Of a stretch of 64,000 bases of DNA, positions 1-10,522 are shown in pieces. The notes beneath the pieces were generated by a model. It saw nothing but the letters and a program-made list of their open reading frames with translations, was not told the DNA's origin and did not search any database. Each line of letters opens with the position of its first letter. The first letter of the stretch is position 1. The stretch is from contig CAMATH010000030.1 of assembly GCA_945860955.1 (NCBI GenBank), positions 1-64,000 of the forward strand. Direction: 5' to 3'. The position numbers and the translations under genes were made by a program. The stretch is from Planctomicrobium piriforme (GTDB lineage Bacteria; Planctomycetota; Planctomycetia; Planctomycetales; Planctomycetaceae).

Positions 1-136
1 GAAACATCCCCGCGACTACCCGAGAAAGGCGCACACCCGGCGACAGAAATCCACGAAATTCATGAAAGCTCTCCGCAAAAGAAACGACAGCGAGCCTCCG
101 TCGTCGGTGCCAAAGTAAGTGGCATTGGGCTGACGC

Positions 137-169
137 CGCCCCGCTCGCCACACGCGGGCGAGCGGGGCG
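137..169 (-). terminator. GC-rich hairpin just downstream of lexA
   Basis: A perfect 13-bp stem (CGCCCCGCTCGCC at 137-149 pairing with 157-169) closes a 7-nt loop. It begins 15 nt past the lexA stop codon. No T-run follows on the minus strand, so it is a strong hairpin in a terminator position rather than a canonical intrinsic terminator. The rest of 1-184 shows no gene. Confidence 0.6.
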
Positions 170-184
170 TTGCGAGTCGATTCG

Positions 185-781
185 CTAGTACTTGCGAATC
201 ACACCGGTCACCACGCCCAGCACGTCAACATGCGCCGAATAGATCGGCTGCATGGTGGAGTTGGCTGGCTCCAGGCGGATGCGATTTGGCTCCTTGAAAA
301 ATCGCTTCAAGGTTGCCTCTTCGCCGTTCAACAGGGCCACAACAATCTCACCATCGCGCGCGGTCCGCTGCTTGCGAACCACCACATAATCGCCGTCGGC
401 GATCTGCGCTTCGATCATCGAGTTCCCCGCGACACGCAAACAGAACTGCGAGTCCCCCTCGAACAACGAACCGAAATCAATATGTTCCTGTTGCTCGACC
501 GCTTGAATCGGATTCCCCGCCGCGATCCGCCCATGCAGCGGCAACGCGACCCGATTCAATGGCTCCGTCAATTGAATCGCCCGCGACATTCCTGATTCGC
601 GTGTGATCAGTCCCTTCTTCTCCAGCGCCTTCAAGTGACACATCACCCCGTTGGGAGACTTGATCTTGAAGCCGGCACCAATCTCTCGCACCGTCGGGCC
701 ATAACCCCGCACCAGAATCTTCTCCTTAATGAAATCATAAATCGCGCGCTGCTTCGCCGTGAGAATCGATTTGTCGACCAT
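185..781 (-). CDS. lexA: LexA repressor (SOS regulator, S24 self-cleaving)
   Basis: 198-aa SOS repressor, the usual LexA length. It represses DNA-damage genes and self-cleaves when RecA filaments form. Residues 1-65 are the winged-helix DNA-binding domain (TAKQRAIYDFI; GYGPTVREIG). The cleavage site is Ala88-Gly89 in GRIAAGN. The catalytic Ser121 lies in AGNSM and Lys159 in EEATLKRF, so the Ser-Lys dyad is complete. The ATG at 781 is chosen because an AGGAGG Shine-Dalgarno sits 7 nt upstream; reading on to an in-frame ATG at 820 would add 13 basic residues unlike the family. The gene is divergent from proS. A minus-strand promoter and a dyad symmetry at its likely transcription start suggest autoregulation. 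Confidence 0.97.
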   Translation of the reverse strand: MVDKSILTAKQRAIYDFIKEKILVRGYGPTVREIGAGFKIKSPNGVMCHLKALEKKGLITRESGMSRAIQLTEPLNRVALPLHGRIAAGNPIQAVEQQEHIDFGSLFEGDSQFCLRVAGNSMIEAQIADGDYVVVRKQRTARDGEIVVALLNGEEATLKRFFKEPNRIRLEPANSTMQPIYSAHVDVLGVVTGVIRKY

Positions 782-872
782 GGTTCGCCTCCTGTGTACG
801 CGTTGGGGTCTGGGATTCACTTGCGTTTCGACACCACCGGCTCACGCCGGCCCGGCTTTCAACACGTAGCCG

Positions 873-917
873 CGTTTAGTGCAAACGAATAGTAATATAC
901 GCTCGTGCAGAAGTCAA
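873..917 (-). promoter_or_regulatory. lexA promoter with candidate operator
   Basis: On the minus strand, TTGACT (912-917) and TACTAT (889-894) are separated by exactly 17 nt, a good sigma70-type promoter about 100 nt upstream of the lexA start. Immediately downstream of the -10, at 873-887, is the dyad CGTTT-AGTGC-AAACG, which would straddle the transcription start. That is where an autoregulatory LexA box is expected. It matches neither the Gram-positive GAAC-N4-GTTC box nor the enterobacterial CTGT-N8-ACAG box. Operator function is inference. Confidence 0.55.
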
Positions 918-991
918 GTGATCGGTCGCCATCCGTTCACAGATTTTTCAAATTTTGTTTTCTCCCTGAAAAACAGCAGTTTTTCGCACAC

Positions 992-1020
992 CTGCCACCT
1001 GCGTGCCCCTCTGCTACAAT
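992..1020 (+). promoter_or_regulatory. Candidate proS promoter
   Basis: CTGCCA (992-997, 4 of 6 to the -35 consensus), a 17-nt spacer and TACAAT (1015-1020, 5 of 6 to the -10). It lies about 65 nt upstream of the proS GTG start, giving a short leader. Together with the lexA promoter it accounts for the 303-nt divergent intergenic region. Confidence 0.45.
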
Positions 1021-1084
1021 GCGATTTCCGTCTCGCTCTTCTCTGTTCACTTGTCATCAGTTTCGAAGCCCCGAGGTCGCCACC

Positions 1085-2833
1085 GTGCGCTGGACGAAGA
1101 CGTTCATTCCCACCATGAAGGAAATCCCTTCTGACGCCGAGATCCCCAGCCATCAACTGATGCTGCGCGCCGGGTTGATCCGTCAGCTCATGGCGGGCGC
1201 GTACACCTATCTTCCTCTGGGTTGGCGCGCGGTCCGCAAAGCCGAAGCGATCGTCCGTCAGGAAATGGATCGCGCGGGGGCCATCGAAATTTTTATGCCC
1301 GCGCTTCAGCCCATCGACCTCTTTGAACGCACCGGGCGCAAGTCCGCCTTTGGAAATGTTCTCATCAATTTCCATATCACACGCGGTGATCGCAAGGTTC
1401 ATCTCGCGCTGGGGCCAACACACGAAGAGGTCGTCACCGATCTCATCGGCCGGCACGTCAACTCGTACCGTCAACTGCCGTTGTGCGTCTATCAGATTCA
1501 GACCAAATTCCGCAATGAGGAACGCCCGCGGTTCGGTGTGCTGCGGACCAGCGAGTTCCTCATGAAAGACGCCTACAGCTTCGGGAGCAGCCTCGAACAG
1601 CTCAACACGATCTACGACCAGATGTATCACGCCTACTGTCGGATCTTCGCCCGCGCAGGGTTGAAGTACCTCCCGGTCGAGGCCGAGAGTGGACCGATCG
1701 GTGGTGACGCGTCGCACGAGTTCATGGTCCCCGCCAACAATGGCGAAGACCGCATCGTCCATTGCCCTCAATGCAACTACGCCGCGAATCTCGAACGGGC
1801 GGAAACCGGACGAAAGCCGATTCTGAATCCGGTCTCAAGCGGAACCGCTGCTGTCGCGCAGGTGCCCACTCCCAACGCCACCAGCATCGAACAGGTGAGT
1901 CGCATGCTGAAGGTGCCAGCGACTCAGATGATCAAGACTTTGATCTACCTGGCCGACGGCGAACCACTGGCCGTTCTGGTCCGTGGCGATCACGAGGCGA
2001 ACGAAGCAAAGGTCCGCCGCGCCGCCGACGTGAAGTCACTCGAAATGGCCGACCCCGCGACGATCACAAAAGTCACGGGTGCCCCCGTCGGCTTCGCCGG
2101 CCCAATCGGAATCCAGTGCCGGGTGCTTGTCGATCACGATGTCGCCCAGATCGTGGACGCGGTCACGGGAGGAAACGCCGCCGACACGCATACGACCGGG
2201 GTCAACATCGGTCGCGATTACCAGGTCGCCACCACGCACGATTTGCGAATGGCCGACAAGGCGGATCCCTGTCCGCGCTGTTCGGGAACGCTCGATCTGG
2301 TCCACGGTATTGAAGTCGGACACGTCTTCAAACTGGGGACCAAATACAGCGTCTCCTTGGAAGCGGAATACCTGGACGAAAAGGAACAGCGCCATCCGAT
2401 GATCATGGGCTGCTACGGAATCGGCGTGAACCGCATCGTGGCGGCGCTGTGCGAGACGAGCTACGACGAGAACGGACTGATCTGGCCGTTGTCGATCGCC
2501 CCGTATGAAGTGCTGATCATTCCGCTCAATGTCTCGGACACCGAGACGATGGAGGTCGCCGAGCGGTATTACAAGGAACTGCAGGCCGCCGGCATCGATG
2601 TGCTGCTGGATGATCGCGACGCGCGGGCCGGGTTCAAATTCAAGGATGCCGACCTGATCGGAATTCCGCTGCGCGTGGTGATTGGCGGGAAGGGACTGAA
2701 AGAGGGACAGGTTGAATTGCGTTGGCGCTGGGAAGCGACGGCGACCAAGGCGACAGTCGCCGACGCGGTCGCGACAGTTCGCAAGATGATCGACGATCGC
2801 CGGGCGCTGGAGTTGGCGAAAGCTCCCGCGTAG
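1085..2833 (+). CDS. proS: Prolyl-tRNA synthetase
   Basis: Class II aminoacyl-tRNA synthetase that charges tRNA-Pro in the cytoplasm; 582 aa, the bacterial-type length. It opens with [10 protein letters not shown] and [14 protein letters not shown] as family members do. Motif 2 is the segment around [17 protein letters not shown] (about 142-158). A Cys pair CPQC sits near 227-230. The inserted YbaK-like editing domain spans about 255-410 ([19 protein letters not shown]). Motif 3 is [13 protein letters not shown], and the anticodon-binding domain fills the last ~90 residues. The GTG start at 1085 is chosen because homology begins at its next residue and a GAGG lies about 10 nt upstream; the open frame extends to 905 with low-quality sequence. 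It is divergent from lexA. Confidence 0.96.
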   Translation: MRWTKTFIPTMKEIPSDAEIPSHQLMLRAGLIRQLMAGAYTYLPLGWRAVRKAEAIVRQEMDRAGAIEIFMPALQPIDLFERTGRKSAFGNVLINFHITRGDRKVHLALGPTHEEVVTDLIGRHVNSYRQLPLCVYQIQTKFRNEERPRFGVLRTSEFLMKDAYSFGSSLEQLNTIYDQMYHAYCRIFARAGLKYLPVEAESGPIGGDASHEFMVPANNGEDRIVHCPQCNYAANLERAETGRKPILNPVSSGTAAVAQVPTPNATSIEQVSRMLKVPATQMIKTLIYLADGEPLAVLVRGDHEANEAKVRRAADVKSLEMADPATITKVTGAPVGFAGPIGIQCRVLVDHDVAQIVDAVTGGNAADTHTTGVNIGRDYQVATTHDLRMADKADPCPRCSGTLDLVHGIEVGHVFKLGTKYSVSLEAEYLDEKEQRHPMIMGCYGIGVNRIVAALCETSYDENGLIWPLSIAPYEVLIIPLNVSDTETMEVAERYYKELQAAGIDVLLDDRDARAGFKFKDADLIGIPLRVVIGGKGLKEGQVELRWRWEATATKATVADAVATVRKMIDDRRALELAKAPA

Positions 2834-2890
2834 GCGATCGGTGTCGCTTACCGCGACCTGTGGTGTCGAGGACACGGCGTCACGGGAGGA

Positions 2891-2920
2891 CAAGGCTGGG
2901 TTGATGAAAACTCAGCCTTG
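2891..2920 (+). terminator. Hairpin downstream of proS
   Basis: CAAGGCTGGGTT (2891-2902) pairs with AACTCAGCCTTG (2909-2920) over 12 bp with one G-T wobble and a 6-nt loop, 57 nt after the proS stop. Only a short TTT follows (2928-2930), so it is terminator-like but not canonical. Confidence 0.5.
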
Positions 2921-2990
2921 ACTCGTGTTTCGTGGGATTAGGATTGCGTTGCTCAGAAACCTCTCGTCGTTGTGCGGCTCTCAGAGTGCT

Positions 2991-3128
2991 ACGACTGACG
3001 GAAAGAATTTGACAGGATGAAGAGGATGAAAGGGATGAACTGGATGAACTGGATGGAGTTTCGCGCCATTCCTGCTCTCTGGATAAGTTGCTGAAGTCGA
3101 GAAAAACCCAATCCACGCGATCGACCGC
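2991..3128 (+). repeat. Dispersed repeat, copy 1
   Basis: About 135 bp that recurs at 17414-17543. It opens with a purine-rich run of GGATGAA-type units (3012-3060) and then a shared segment with CCATTCCTGCTCTCTGGATA. Copy 1 has an extra GGATGAACT unit. A further inverted match to the GGATGAA run lies at 3141-3166. No reading frame is conserved. The rest of 2834-3232 holds the proS hairpin and nothing else recognisable. Confidence 0.8.
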
Positions 3129-3232
3129 CGCCTCAGCAATCCTGTCCAACCTCTTCATCCCTTTCACTACGGTCAGGGGGCTTTCCCCGCTGCTCAATTG
3201 ACGGCTCCCGCCCCATCCATCAAATTGGATTC

Positions 3233-6133
3233 ATGAACACGAATCCTCACACCGCCCCCTCATTTCGGTTCGCCGTTTCGGTCGTATGGTTCACGTCGCT
3301 CGGACTCGTGGCGACCTGTGGCAGCGTGTATGCCGCCGAGCCTGCCGATGCCGACTTCTTTGAAGCCAAAATCCGGCCGATTCTGATCGATCGCTGCTTG
3401 TCGTGTCATGGTTCCGAGAAGCAGAAAGGGGGGTTACGGCTTGATTCCGCCGCGGCGGTGGAAAAGGGGGGAGACGCTGGCCCGGTGATTGATCGAGACC
3501 AGCCAGCGAAAAGTCGGCTGCTCGAAGTGCTGAGCCACACTGACGACATCAAAATGCCCCCCACCGCCAAGCTCCCCGACGCCGAGATCGCGGCGCTCAC
3601 GGAGTGGGTCACCCGCGGAACGCCGTTTCCAGCCTCTGGAATCGCGACCGGCCTGCACTCTCCCGGTTCCCCTGAGGGGATTGCGGAGCTTCGCAAAAAC
3701 CACTGGTCACTGCAACCGGTTTTGGTTCCCGCGCTCCCCCCGTCGACCTACCCCGACTGGGAACAGTCGGTGATCGACCGCTGGATTACGCCGCAGTGGA
3801 AGTCCGCGGGGATCGCACCGTCGCCGACCGCCGACCGGCGGACACTTATTCGACGAGCGACGTATGACCTGCTGGGCCTCCCTGCGACCTATGCCGAGAC
3901 CGAGGCGTTTGTCACCGACGAGTCGCCCGACGCCTGGGATCGGGTGGTGGACCGGTTGCTCGCGTCGCCGCGTTACGGTGAGCGTTGGGGCCGGCACTGG
4001 CTCGATGTCGCGCGGTACGCAGACACGAAGGGATACGTATTCACCGAGGAACGCAAATACCCGTTTTCGTACACGTATCGCGACTATGTGATCAACGCGT
4101 TCAACGCCGACCTGCCTTACGATCGGTTCCTGCTGGAGCAGCTCGCGGCCGATCAGCTTGAGCTGGATGGGAATCGCAGCGCGCTCGCCGCTTTGGGATT
4201 TCTGACGCTGGGGCGACGGTTTGGCAACAACCAGAACGACATCATCGACGACCGGATTGACGTGGTGACGCGGGGTTTGATGGGGTTGGCCGTTCAGTGC
4301 GCCCGCTGCCACGATCACAAATACGACCCGATTCCGACTGCCGACTATTATTCGCTGTACGGCGTTTTCGCTAGCTGCGTGGAACCGGGGGATCTGCCCC
4401 AAATTGGCGATCCCGGCGAAGGGGAAGAGTACAAGGCGTACTTGGCTGAGCTGGAAAAACGGGAGAAAGTGGCTCAGAACTTTCTCGAAGAGAAACGGGT
4501 CGAGGTGTTGAATCAGCTTCGCGGGCAGTCGGTGGAGTACCTGCTCTCGATCGTCCAGAAAGAGGGACAGCCGATTCCCGAAGTGATTCGGGTGGCGTTG
4601 GGACTCCGGGATGTTCGCAATGAAATGGTCACCCGCTGGCGAAATTTTGTCGCTTCGACGGCACGGGAACATCACCCCATCTTCGCTCCCTGGCACGTGC
4701 TGGCGGCGCTGCCGGAAGGGGAATTCGAAGCCAAGGCGGAGGCGTACCTGGCGGCGTTTCGGACCGAACCCGCCGCCGACGCCCCCAAGGTGAATCCGCT
4801 CGTTCGGAAGACTCTGGCGGAATTGAAGCCGAAGTCGATGGTCGATGTCGCGACCGCGTATGGAAAGCTGTTTGTCGACGTGCAGAAGCAGTGGGTCGAA
4901 TCGCAGAAGCCCCAGCCCGCAGCGGCCGACGGCTCACCGGACCCGACGGCGGCCCCCCAGGCATTGCCGACGGCGCTCGCTGAACCGGCGGCGGAAGAAC
5001 TGCGACAGATTCTGTATTCCGAGCAGGGACCATTGGCGGTTCCCAAGGAAGAGTTGCGAAGACTGTTGGATCGGGCGATGCGGAACCGTCTGACGGAACT
5101 GCGCAAAGAGGTCGACAGTTGGAAGGCGAATTCGGTCGCCGCCCCGCCCCGCGCGATGGTTCTCAACGACGCGCCGCAACCGATCGCCCCCCGAATCCTG
5201 ATTCGCGGAAACCCGGGACGACCGGGTGACGAAGTTCCCCGCCGATTTCTTCAGGCGGTAGCCGAGACCGGCGCGAAGAACTTCGCCCGCGGCAGCGGTC
5301 GGCTCGAGCTGGCCCAGGCGATTGCCAGCGATCGCAATCCACTGACTGCCCGGGTGATGGCGAATCGCGTCTGGATGCATCACTTCGGAAAAGGAATCGT
5401 GGCAACGCCCGGCGATTTTGGTCGCCGGGGTATGCCCCCCACTCATCCCGAGCTGCTCGATTACCTCGCCGGCACTCTGATCGCCGACGGCTGGTCGGTA
5501 AAATCGCTCCACCGAAAAATCCTGCTGTCGGCGGTCTATCAGCAGTCGAGCGATGACCGCGCCGAAGCGCTCGCCATCGACCCCGAGAATCGATTGTGGT
5601 GGAAAATGAACCGGCGGCGCGTCGAGTTTGAAGGGTTGCGCGACGGGTTGCTGGCGGTCGCCGGGCGACTGAATGGCGAAGAGGGAGGCCGGCCGGTCGA
5701 CATTTTTGCGCAACCCTTCACCACGAAGCGGACCGTGTACGGGTTCATCGATCGACAGGATCTTCCCGGCACGTTTCGCGTGTTCGACTTCGCCAGTCCC
5801 GATGTGAGTACGCCGCAACGACCGCAGACAACTGTTCCGCAACAGGCGCTCTACAGCATGAATTCCCCGTTCGTGATCGAGCAGGCCCGGGCTGTCGCGG
5901 CCCGCGCGATCGCCGCCGGCTCGGCTTCCGCCACGTCGGCAGCCGGCGATCCGGTCGCGGAGGTGCAGTCCCGAATTCGCGATGTCTATCGACAGATCCT
6001 GGCTCGACTTCCGGATCCCGCCGAGTCAGAGTCGGCGACGCGCTTCATTCTGGATGTGGGCGATTCGCAGCCGGCTTTGGACCAACTCGCGCAGGCCCTG
6101 CTGCTTTCGAACGAATTCGAATTCGTCGATTAA
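3233..6133 (+). CDS. PSCyt1/DUF1549/DUF1553 planctomycete cytochrome-type protein
   Basis: 966-aa secreted protein of the large planctomycete family with an N-terminal cytochrome c-like module. Residues 1-35 form a signal peptide ending in VYAAEP. The PSCyt1 haem motif is CLSCH (55-59) followed by GGLRLDS. DUF1549 covers roughly 155-370 ([14 protein letters not shown], then a second CARCH motif and [19 protein letters not shown]). A variable Ala/Pro/Glu-rich middle follows, and DUF1553 fills about 690-940 ([28 protein letters not shown]). The family is usually linked to polysaccharide or sulfatase gene sets and is often followed by DUF1501. Here the next gene, 11 nt downstream, is instead an epimerase. 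The substrate is unknown. Confidence 0.93.
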   Translation: MNTNPHTAPSFRFAVSVVWFTSLGLVATCGSVYAAEPADADFFEAKIRPILIDRCLSCHGSEKQKGGLRLDSAAAVEKGGDAGPVIDRDQPAKSRLLEVLSHTDDIKMPPTAKLPDAEIAALTEWVTRGTPFPASGIATGLHSPGSPEGIAELRKNHWSLQPVLVPALPPSTYPDWEQSVIDRWITPQWKSAGIAPSPTADRRTLIRRATYDLLGLPATYAETEAFVTDESPDAWDRVVDRLLASPRYGERWGRHWLDVARYADTKGYVFTEERKYPFSYTYRDYVINAFNADLPYDRFLLEQLAADQLELDGNRSALAALGFLTLGRRFGNNQNDIIDDRIDVVTRGLMGLAVQCARCHDHKYDPIPTADYYSLYGVFASCVEPGDLPQIGDPGEGEEYKAYLAELEKREKVAQNFLEEKRVEVLNQLRGQSVEYLLSIVQKEGQPIPEVIRVALGLRDVRNEMVTRWRNFVASTAREHHPIFAPWHVLAALPEGEFEAKAEAYLAAFRTEPAADAPKVNPLVRKTLAELKPKSMVDVATAYGKLFVDVQKQWVESQKPQPAAADGSPDPTAAPQALPTALAEPAAEELRQILYSEQGPLAVPKEELRRLLDRAMRNRLTELRKEVDSWKANSVAAPPRAMVLNDAPQPIAPRILIRGNPGRPGDEVPRRFLQAVAETGAKNFARGSGRLELAQAIASDRNPLTARVMANRVWMHHFGKGIVATPGDFGRRGMPPTHPELLDYLAGTLIADGWSVKSLHRKILLSAVYQQSSDDRAEALAIDPENRLWWKMNRRRVEFEGLRDGLLAVAGRLNGEEGGRPVDIFAQPFTTKRTVYGFIDRQDLPGTFRVFDFASPDVSTPQRPQTTVPQQALYSMNSPFVIEQARAVAARAIAAGSASATSAAGDPVAEVQSRIRDVYRQILARLPDPAESESATRFILDVGDSQPALDQLAQALLLSNEFEFVD

Positions 6134-6144
6134 CTCCCCGACTC

Positions 6145-7149
6145 ATGCACGCACTTGTCACGGGTGGCGGAGGATTTCTCGGACTGTATCTGGTCGAACA
6201 GCTCGTCGCGCGGGGCGATCGCGTGCGGGTGCTGTGTCGGGGAAGTTATCCGCGGTTGGCGGAATTGAACGTCGAGTGTTTGTCGGGAGACATTCGCGAC
6301 GCGAGCGCGGTGAAGGTCGCCTGCCGGGGAGTCGACGCGGTCTTCCATACCGCCGCCGTTTCGGGGATTTGGGGACCGTGGAGTTACTACCACGGGATCA
6401 ATACCCAAGGGACATTGAACGTCCTCTCCGCGTGTCGTAAGCAGGGGGTCGGCCGGCTCATTCACACCAGTTCTCCCAGCGTGATCTACGACGGCCAAGA
6501 TCATCGCAATTCCGACGAATCGCTCCCCTATCCCAGTCGGTACCTGTGCCACTATCCGCATTCCAAGGCGCTCGCGGAGCGCGCGGTCCTGGACGCGAAC
6601 GACGGCGATCGGCTGGCCACCGTCGCATTACGCCCGCACCTGATCTGGGGGCCGCGCGACAATCACCTGATCCCTCGTCTCGTGGCACGCGCCAAAATGG
6701 GCCGGCTTGTCCGCGTGGGGGATGGACGCAACTTGATTTCCATGGCCTATGTTGAGAACGTCGCCGCCGCCCACCTCCAGGCGGCGGACCGCTTGAATGC
6801 CACTTCCAAGATCGCCGGCCGCGCGTATTTCATCAACGAGCCGGAACCTGTCTCACTCTGGGACTGGATCGACGAATTGCTCTCCCTCGCGGGACTCCCC
6901 CCCGTGAGAAAGCGAATTCCCGCCCGCGTCGCTTACGCCGCGGGAGCCACGCTGGAAGGACTGTATCGTCTTCTTGGGAAAACCTCGGAACCTCCGATGA
7001 CGCGGTTTCTCGCGCAACAACTCGCCGGCTCGCATTACTATTCGATTGAGGGCGCGCGCCGCGATTTCGAGTACCGGCCCGTTGTGGACGTGGCCGAAGG
7101 AATGCGGCGACTGGAGCCGGAACTTCGGCAGTTGGCGCAAACCGTTTGA
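6145..7149 (+). CDS. NAD(P)-dependent epimerase/dehydratase, 3-beta-HSD/OleD-like
   Basis: 334-aa extended short-chain dehydrogenase. The Rossmann nucleotide-binding motif is TGGGGFLG (6-13); the catalytic residues are in HTSSPSV (Ser109/110) and Tyr137-PHS-Lys141. The [10 protein letters not shown]...DESLPYP pattern is what 3-beta-hydroxysteroid dehydrogenase/NSDHL-type enzymes and the bacterial ketone reductase OleD share. OleABC are not nearby, so the substrate cannot be fixed. It starts 11 nt after the preceding stop and is probably co-transcribed with it and with the sugar kinase 60 nt downstream. Confidence 0.88.
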   Translation: MHALVTGGGGFLGLYLVEQLVARGDRVRVLCRGSYPRLAELNVECLSGDIRDASAVKVACRGVDAVFHTAAVSGIWGPWSYYHGINTQGTLNVLSACRKQGVGRLIHTSSPSVIYDGQDHRNSDESLPYPSRYLCHYPHSKALAERAVLDANDGDRLATVALRPHLIWGPRDNHLIPRLVARAKMGRLVRVGDGRNLISMAYVENVAAAHLQAADRLNATSKIAGRAYFINEPEPVSLWDWIDELLSLAGLPPVRKRIPARVAYAAGATLEGLYRLLGKTSEPPMTRFLAQQLAGSHYYSIEGARRDFEYRPVVDVAEGMRRLEPELRQLAQTV

Positions 7150-7209
7150 GCCTCGAAACTCTCCTCGAACACCAAATCGCACACCAATCCGCTCGCCTGC
7201 GAATTCACT

Positions 7210-8652
7210 ATGCCGCTGCTATTGGGAATCGACCTTGGAACGACCAAGCTCACCTCCATCGTGTTCGACAGCGATGCGGGGGACGTGATTTTCCGGTCGG
7301 CGGTCCCGAATGATGCCAACATCACCCGTCCCGAAGATCGCGCGCGGGGACGCTCGGAGTGGGACGCGAATCGGATTGTCGACCAGGCGCTGGAGTGCTT
7401 GCGGCAGACAACCGCCACGCTGGGTGGCCGATCACGGGAGATCGCGGCTCTGGGCATCACGGGTCAGCAACATGGAACCGTGATTGTCGACAGCCAGCTT
7501 CAACCCGTGACGCCATTGATCAACTGGCAGGATCGTCGTGGCGGTGAGCCGCACCCGAATGGATCGGGGAGCTTTGTCGACAAGGCGCGAACATTGCTGG
7601 GAGACGACGCGGTCACCCGGTGTGGTTGCCGACTGCAGTCGGGGTTTCTCGCCACCACGCTGTTCTGGTTGCGCGAAACGGGATCCCTGCCGAAACAAGG
7701 GCGGGCCTGCTTCATCATGGACCTGTTCGCGGCGCGACTCGCGGGAGGGGCGGTGGCGATAGAACCGTCGGCGGCGGGGAGCAGCGGCCTGTTTCGTCCT
7801 CAAACGCGCACTTGGGATGATGCCGGGATCGCCGCACTCGGATTCGACCGGTCCTGGTTCCCCCCCGTCGGAGAAGCGGATCAGCCGTTGGGGAAAATCG
7901 CCCCTCAGTGGGCGCGGGAATTTGGTCTGTCGGAACAGCTTTCGATCTTTCCCTCACTAGGCGACCACCAATCCAGTTTTTTGGGAAGCGTGGCGAACCG
8001 ATCGAACGACGTCCTCGTCAACGTCGGAACCGGGGCGCAAGTCGCGGTGTTTACCGGCGGTCTCGACTTCGCACCGCCGGTCGAACTCCGTCCGTTTCCC
8101 TTCTCGGGGAATCTGTTGTCGAATGTCGGTTTGCCGGGCGGGTGGTCGTACCAGTTGCTCGAACAGTTCTTCGCTCAGGTCGGTCGCGACGTTGTGGGTG
8201 TGCCGGTCAATGAGTCTCTTTATCCCGCGATCAATCGGCTGGCGCGGGAAGCGCCGGCGGGAGCGGGGGGATTGCGGTGCGAGCCGACGTTCGCTGGCAC
8301 GCGCTCGAATGCCGCGGTGCGTGGCACCTTTTCGGGAATTTCGCCACAGAATTTCACCCCCGCGCATTTTGCCCGGGCGTTACTCGAAGGAATGGCGGCC
8401 GCCCTTTACGCGGGCTATCAGACGATTCAGAGTCAGCATCCCACGTTTCGCGCGAACCGGCTGGTGGCGGCGGGCAATGGATTGCGTGAAAACCTGTTGC
8501 TGGCGGAACTCGTGGCAGAGTCGTTTGGACTACCGATGGTCAACACGGTCTACTGTGAAGAGGCGGCGGTCGGAGCGGCACTTGCGGCGGCGGTTGGAGA
8601 AGGGGTGTTCCCGGATCTCGACACGGCCGGCCGGTCGCTGCGATATGCGTGA
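7210..8652 (+). CDS. FGGY-family carbohydrate kinase (sedoheptulokinase-like)
   Basis: 480-aa ATP-dependent sugar kinase. The N-terminal phosphate-binding motif is GIDLGTTKLTSIVFD (6-20); GITGQQHGTV (about 80-89) and INWQDRR (about 104-110) follow. The putative catalytic Asp252 is in GDHQSS. The second ATP-binding segment is VNVGTGAQVAVFTGG, and the C-terminal GNGLRENLLLAELVAESFGLP motif is intact. GQQHG plus INWQDRR and the spacing resemble sedoheptulokinase more than xylulokinase, but the sugar is not proven. It lies between an oxidoreductase and a secreted hydrolase on the same strand. Confidence 0.85.
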   Translation: MPLLLGIDLGTTKLTSIVFDSDAGDVIFRSAVPNDANITRPEDRARGRSEWDANRIVDQALECLRQTTATLGGRSREIAALGITGQQHGTVIVDSQLQPVTPLINWQDRRGGEPHPNGSGSFVDKARTLLGDDAVTRCGCRLQSGFLATTLFWLRETGSLPKQGRACFIMDLFAARLAGGAVAIEPSAAGSSGLFRPQTRTWDDAGIAALGFDRSWFPPVGEADQPLGKIAPQWAREFGLSEQLSIFPSLGDHQSSFLGSVANRSNDVLVNVGTGAQVAVFTGGLDFAPPVELRPFPFSGNLLSNVGLPGGWSYQLLEQFFAQVGRDVVGVPVNESLYPAINRLAREAPAGAGGLRCEPTFAGTRSNAAVRGTFSGISPQNFTPAHFARALLEGMAAALYAGYQTIQSQHPTFRANRLVAAGNGLRENLLLAELVAESFGLPMVNTVYCEEAAVGAALAAAVGEGVFPDLDTAGRSLRYA

Positions 8653-8739
8653 GTCACTGGTGGCTGTAACATGCCGAAACGCACCGCGACGGGCGGTGTG
8701 TCGATCCTTCCCCGCAGCTTGTGAAAGAGGAACTGCGCC

Positions 8740-10071
8740 GTGCGCCATCGATTGTGGTTGGTTCTCGTTTGCTGGTTCGGTTTGGTTCGCCCCGGTTGGG
8801 GTGCCGACGAAGGGGAGTATTTCGAAGTCTCGTATCCCCCCTCGACCGTCGCCGGCGAACTTGTGTTCGGCGTGACGTATACCGTCTGGATCCCCGAGGG
8901 AAAGCAGCCGTTGCGGGGGGTGATTGTGCACCAGCATGGTTGCGGCGGCGGGGCGTGCAAAGGGGGCGGCACCGCCGCCTATGACCTGCACTGGCAGGCA
9001 CTCGCCCGCAAATGGAATTGCGCGCTCCTGGGGCCATCGTATCACCAGCAGGACACCGAGAACTGCCGGTTGTGGTGCGACCCGCGCAACGGTTCGAACA
9101 AAACGTTCTTGCAGGCGCTCGACGACCTGGCGACCGCCGCGAGTCGTCCCGAATTGGCCCGCGTTCCGTGGTGTTTGTGGGGACATTCCGGCGGAGGTTT
9201 CTGGGCGAGCTTGATGCAGACGATGTATCCCGAACGGATCGCGGCGATCTGGTTTCGGTCGGGGACGGCGATTGAAGCGTGGGAAAAGGGAGAGATTCCC
9301 AAACCGGACGTTCCCGAGTCGGCATTCGGAATTCCGATGATGGTGAACCCCGGCGTGAAGGAACGGGACGACGCCCGGTTTCGCGGCGCGTGGACGGGAG
9401 CCGAGCGGATGTTTCAGTTTTACCGGGCGAAAAACGCTCCGATCGGCATGACTCTCGATCCCAAATCAGGACATGAGTGCGGCGATTCGCGATACGTCGC
9501 GATTCCGTTTTTCGATGCCTGCCTGGCGCTGCGACTTCCCGAATCGGGCGAATCCAGCCAGAAACTCAAACCGGTCGATGTCGATGGGGGATGGCTGGCC
9601 CCCTTTCTGGAGGGGGATGCGGTCCCCGCTGGCAAGTACGCGGGAAACAAGCGGGAAGCGACCTGGCTCCCCAGTGAGTCGGTCGGAAAAGTCTGGAGTC
9701 TCTACGTGAAGTCGGCGGGTGTCGACGACCCGACACCACCGCCGGCCCCCACTGCGGTCCGCGTCAGCACGACGAATGGTCAGGTCGCGATCCACTGGTC
9801 GGCAAATGCCGACTTCGAAAGCGGACTTTCGGGTTTCGTCGTGTTGCGTGAAGGTGAGGAGATCGGTCGGGTGCCGGAAAAGCCGATCGGCCGGTTTGGC
9901 AAGGGGCTGTTTCAGACCATGTCGTACCACGACACTCCGGAGAAACCGTTGGCTGAAATGAAGTTTGTCGACCGCTCACCCCCCGAGGGAAAACGGCCGA
10001 CCTATCAAGTGATTTCGGTCAACGCCGTTGGTGGAAAGTCGGCTCCGTCGGTCGCAGCAGTGACGGAGTGA
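8740..10071 (+). CDS. Secreted alpha/beta hydrolase with C-terminal Fn3-like domain
   Basis: 443 aa from a GTG start, with GAAAGAGGA upstream. Residues 1-22 are a signal peptide (LVLVCWFGLVRPGWGA). The body is an alpha/beta-hydrolase: VIVHQHGCGGGACKGGG gives the oxyanion region and GHSGGG (about 148-153) the nucleophile elbow; a His in KSGHECGDSR could complete the triad. The region is rich in Cys (HGCGGGAC, ENCRLWC), suggesting disulfides. From about residue 325 a fibronectin type III-like sandwich follows (APTAVRVSTTNGQVAIHW...YQVISVNAVGGKS). It is probably a periplasmic or extracellular esterase; the substrate is unknown. Confidence 0.8.
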   Translation: MRHRLWLVLVCWFGLVRPGWGADEGEYFEVSYPPSTVAGELVFGVTYTVWIPEGKQPLRGVIVHQHGCGGGACKGGGTAAYDLHWQALARKWNCALLGPSYHQQDTENCRLWCDPRNGSNKTFLQALDDLATAASRPELARVPWCLWGHSGGGFWASLMQTMYPERIAAIWFRSGTAIEAWEKGEIPKPDVPESAFGIPMMVNPGVKERDDARFRGAWTGAERMFQFYRAKNAPIGMTLDPKSGHECGDSRYVAIPFFDACLALRLPESGESSQKLKPVDVDGGWLAPFLEGDAVPAGKYAGNKREATWLPSESVGKVWSLYVKSAGVDDPTPPPAPTAVRVSTTNGQVAIHWSANADFESGLSGFVVLREGEEIGRVPEKPIGRFGKGLFQTMSYHDTPEKPLAEMKFVDRSPPEGKRPTYQVISVNAVGGKSAPSVAAVTE

Positions 10072-10522
10072 CCGCGAGCGGTCTGTCTGACTTGGTGCAA
10101 TCCCGTTTTGCAGAGGCCAAATGACCTGGAAATCACTTCGTCCTTCCTCACAATACCCCGCAACCAGAGCACCGGAGTCCCTCCGTTTCTGATGGTGAAG
10201 ATGTCGGTTTCTCGCGTGGCCCCCATACCCCAGTGCGCGGGAATGGCACACACCCTCGCCGAATTTTCTCGGGTTCAAATTTTTCGGGAAGATATCTGCC
10301 GCCGCTTCGTCTTCTGCCTGCGGTGCCATCACGGACCCGTGTCGGAGGTGACCTGCGATCATTTTGGACCTCTCAGCCTTGCCGGTTGTATGGTCTTCAG
10401 GAGACTGGTACTGGTTATTTTCTCACAACCTGTCCCCAACTTGGCTTGCAAGTGGTGGATCGGAACGGGCGGGGGTAGGATCGGATGCTTCACCCGTCGA
10501 GCATTCACTCACCCCCCCGAAG
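10072..10522 (+). other. Intergenic region without recognisable gene
   Basis: 451 nt between the hydrolase and the next CDS. No frame shows family similarity. I see no strong hairpin and no well-spaced promoter pair. Small open frames here have no ribosome site or compositional support. Confidence 0.5.

Noticed and set aside
7210-8652. Xylulokinase assignment
   Set aside because: GQQHG and INWQDRR fit FGGY kinases of sedoheptulokinase type at least as well and no xylose genes are nearby; left at family level.
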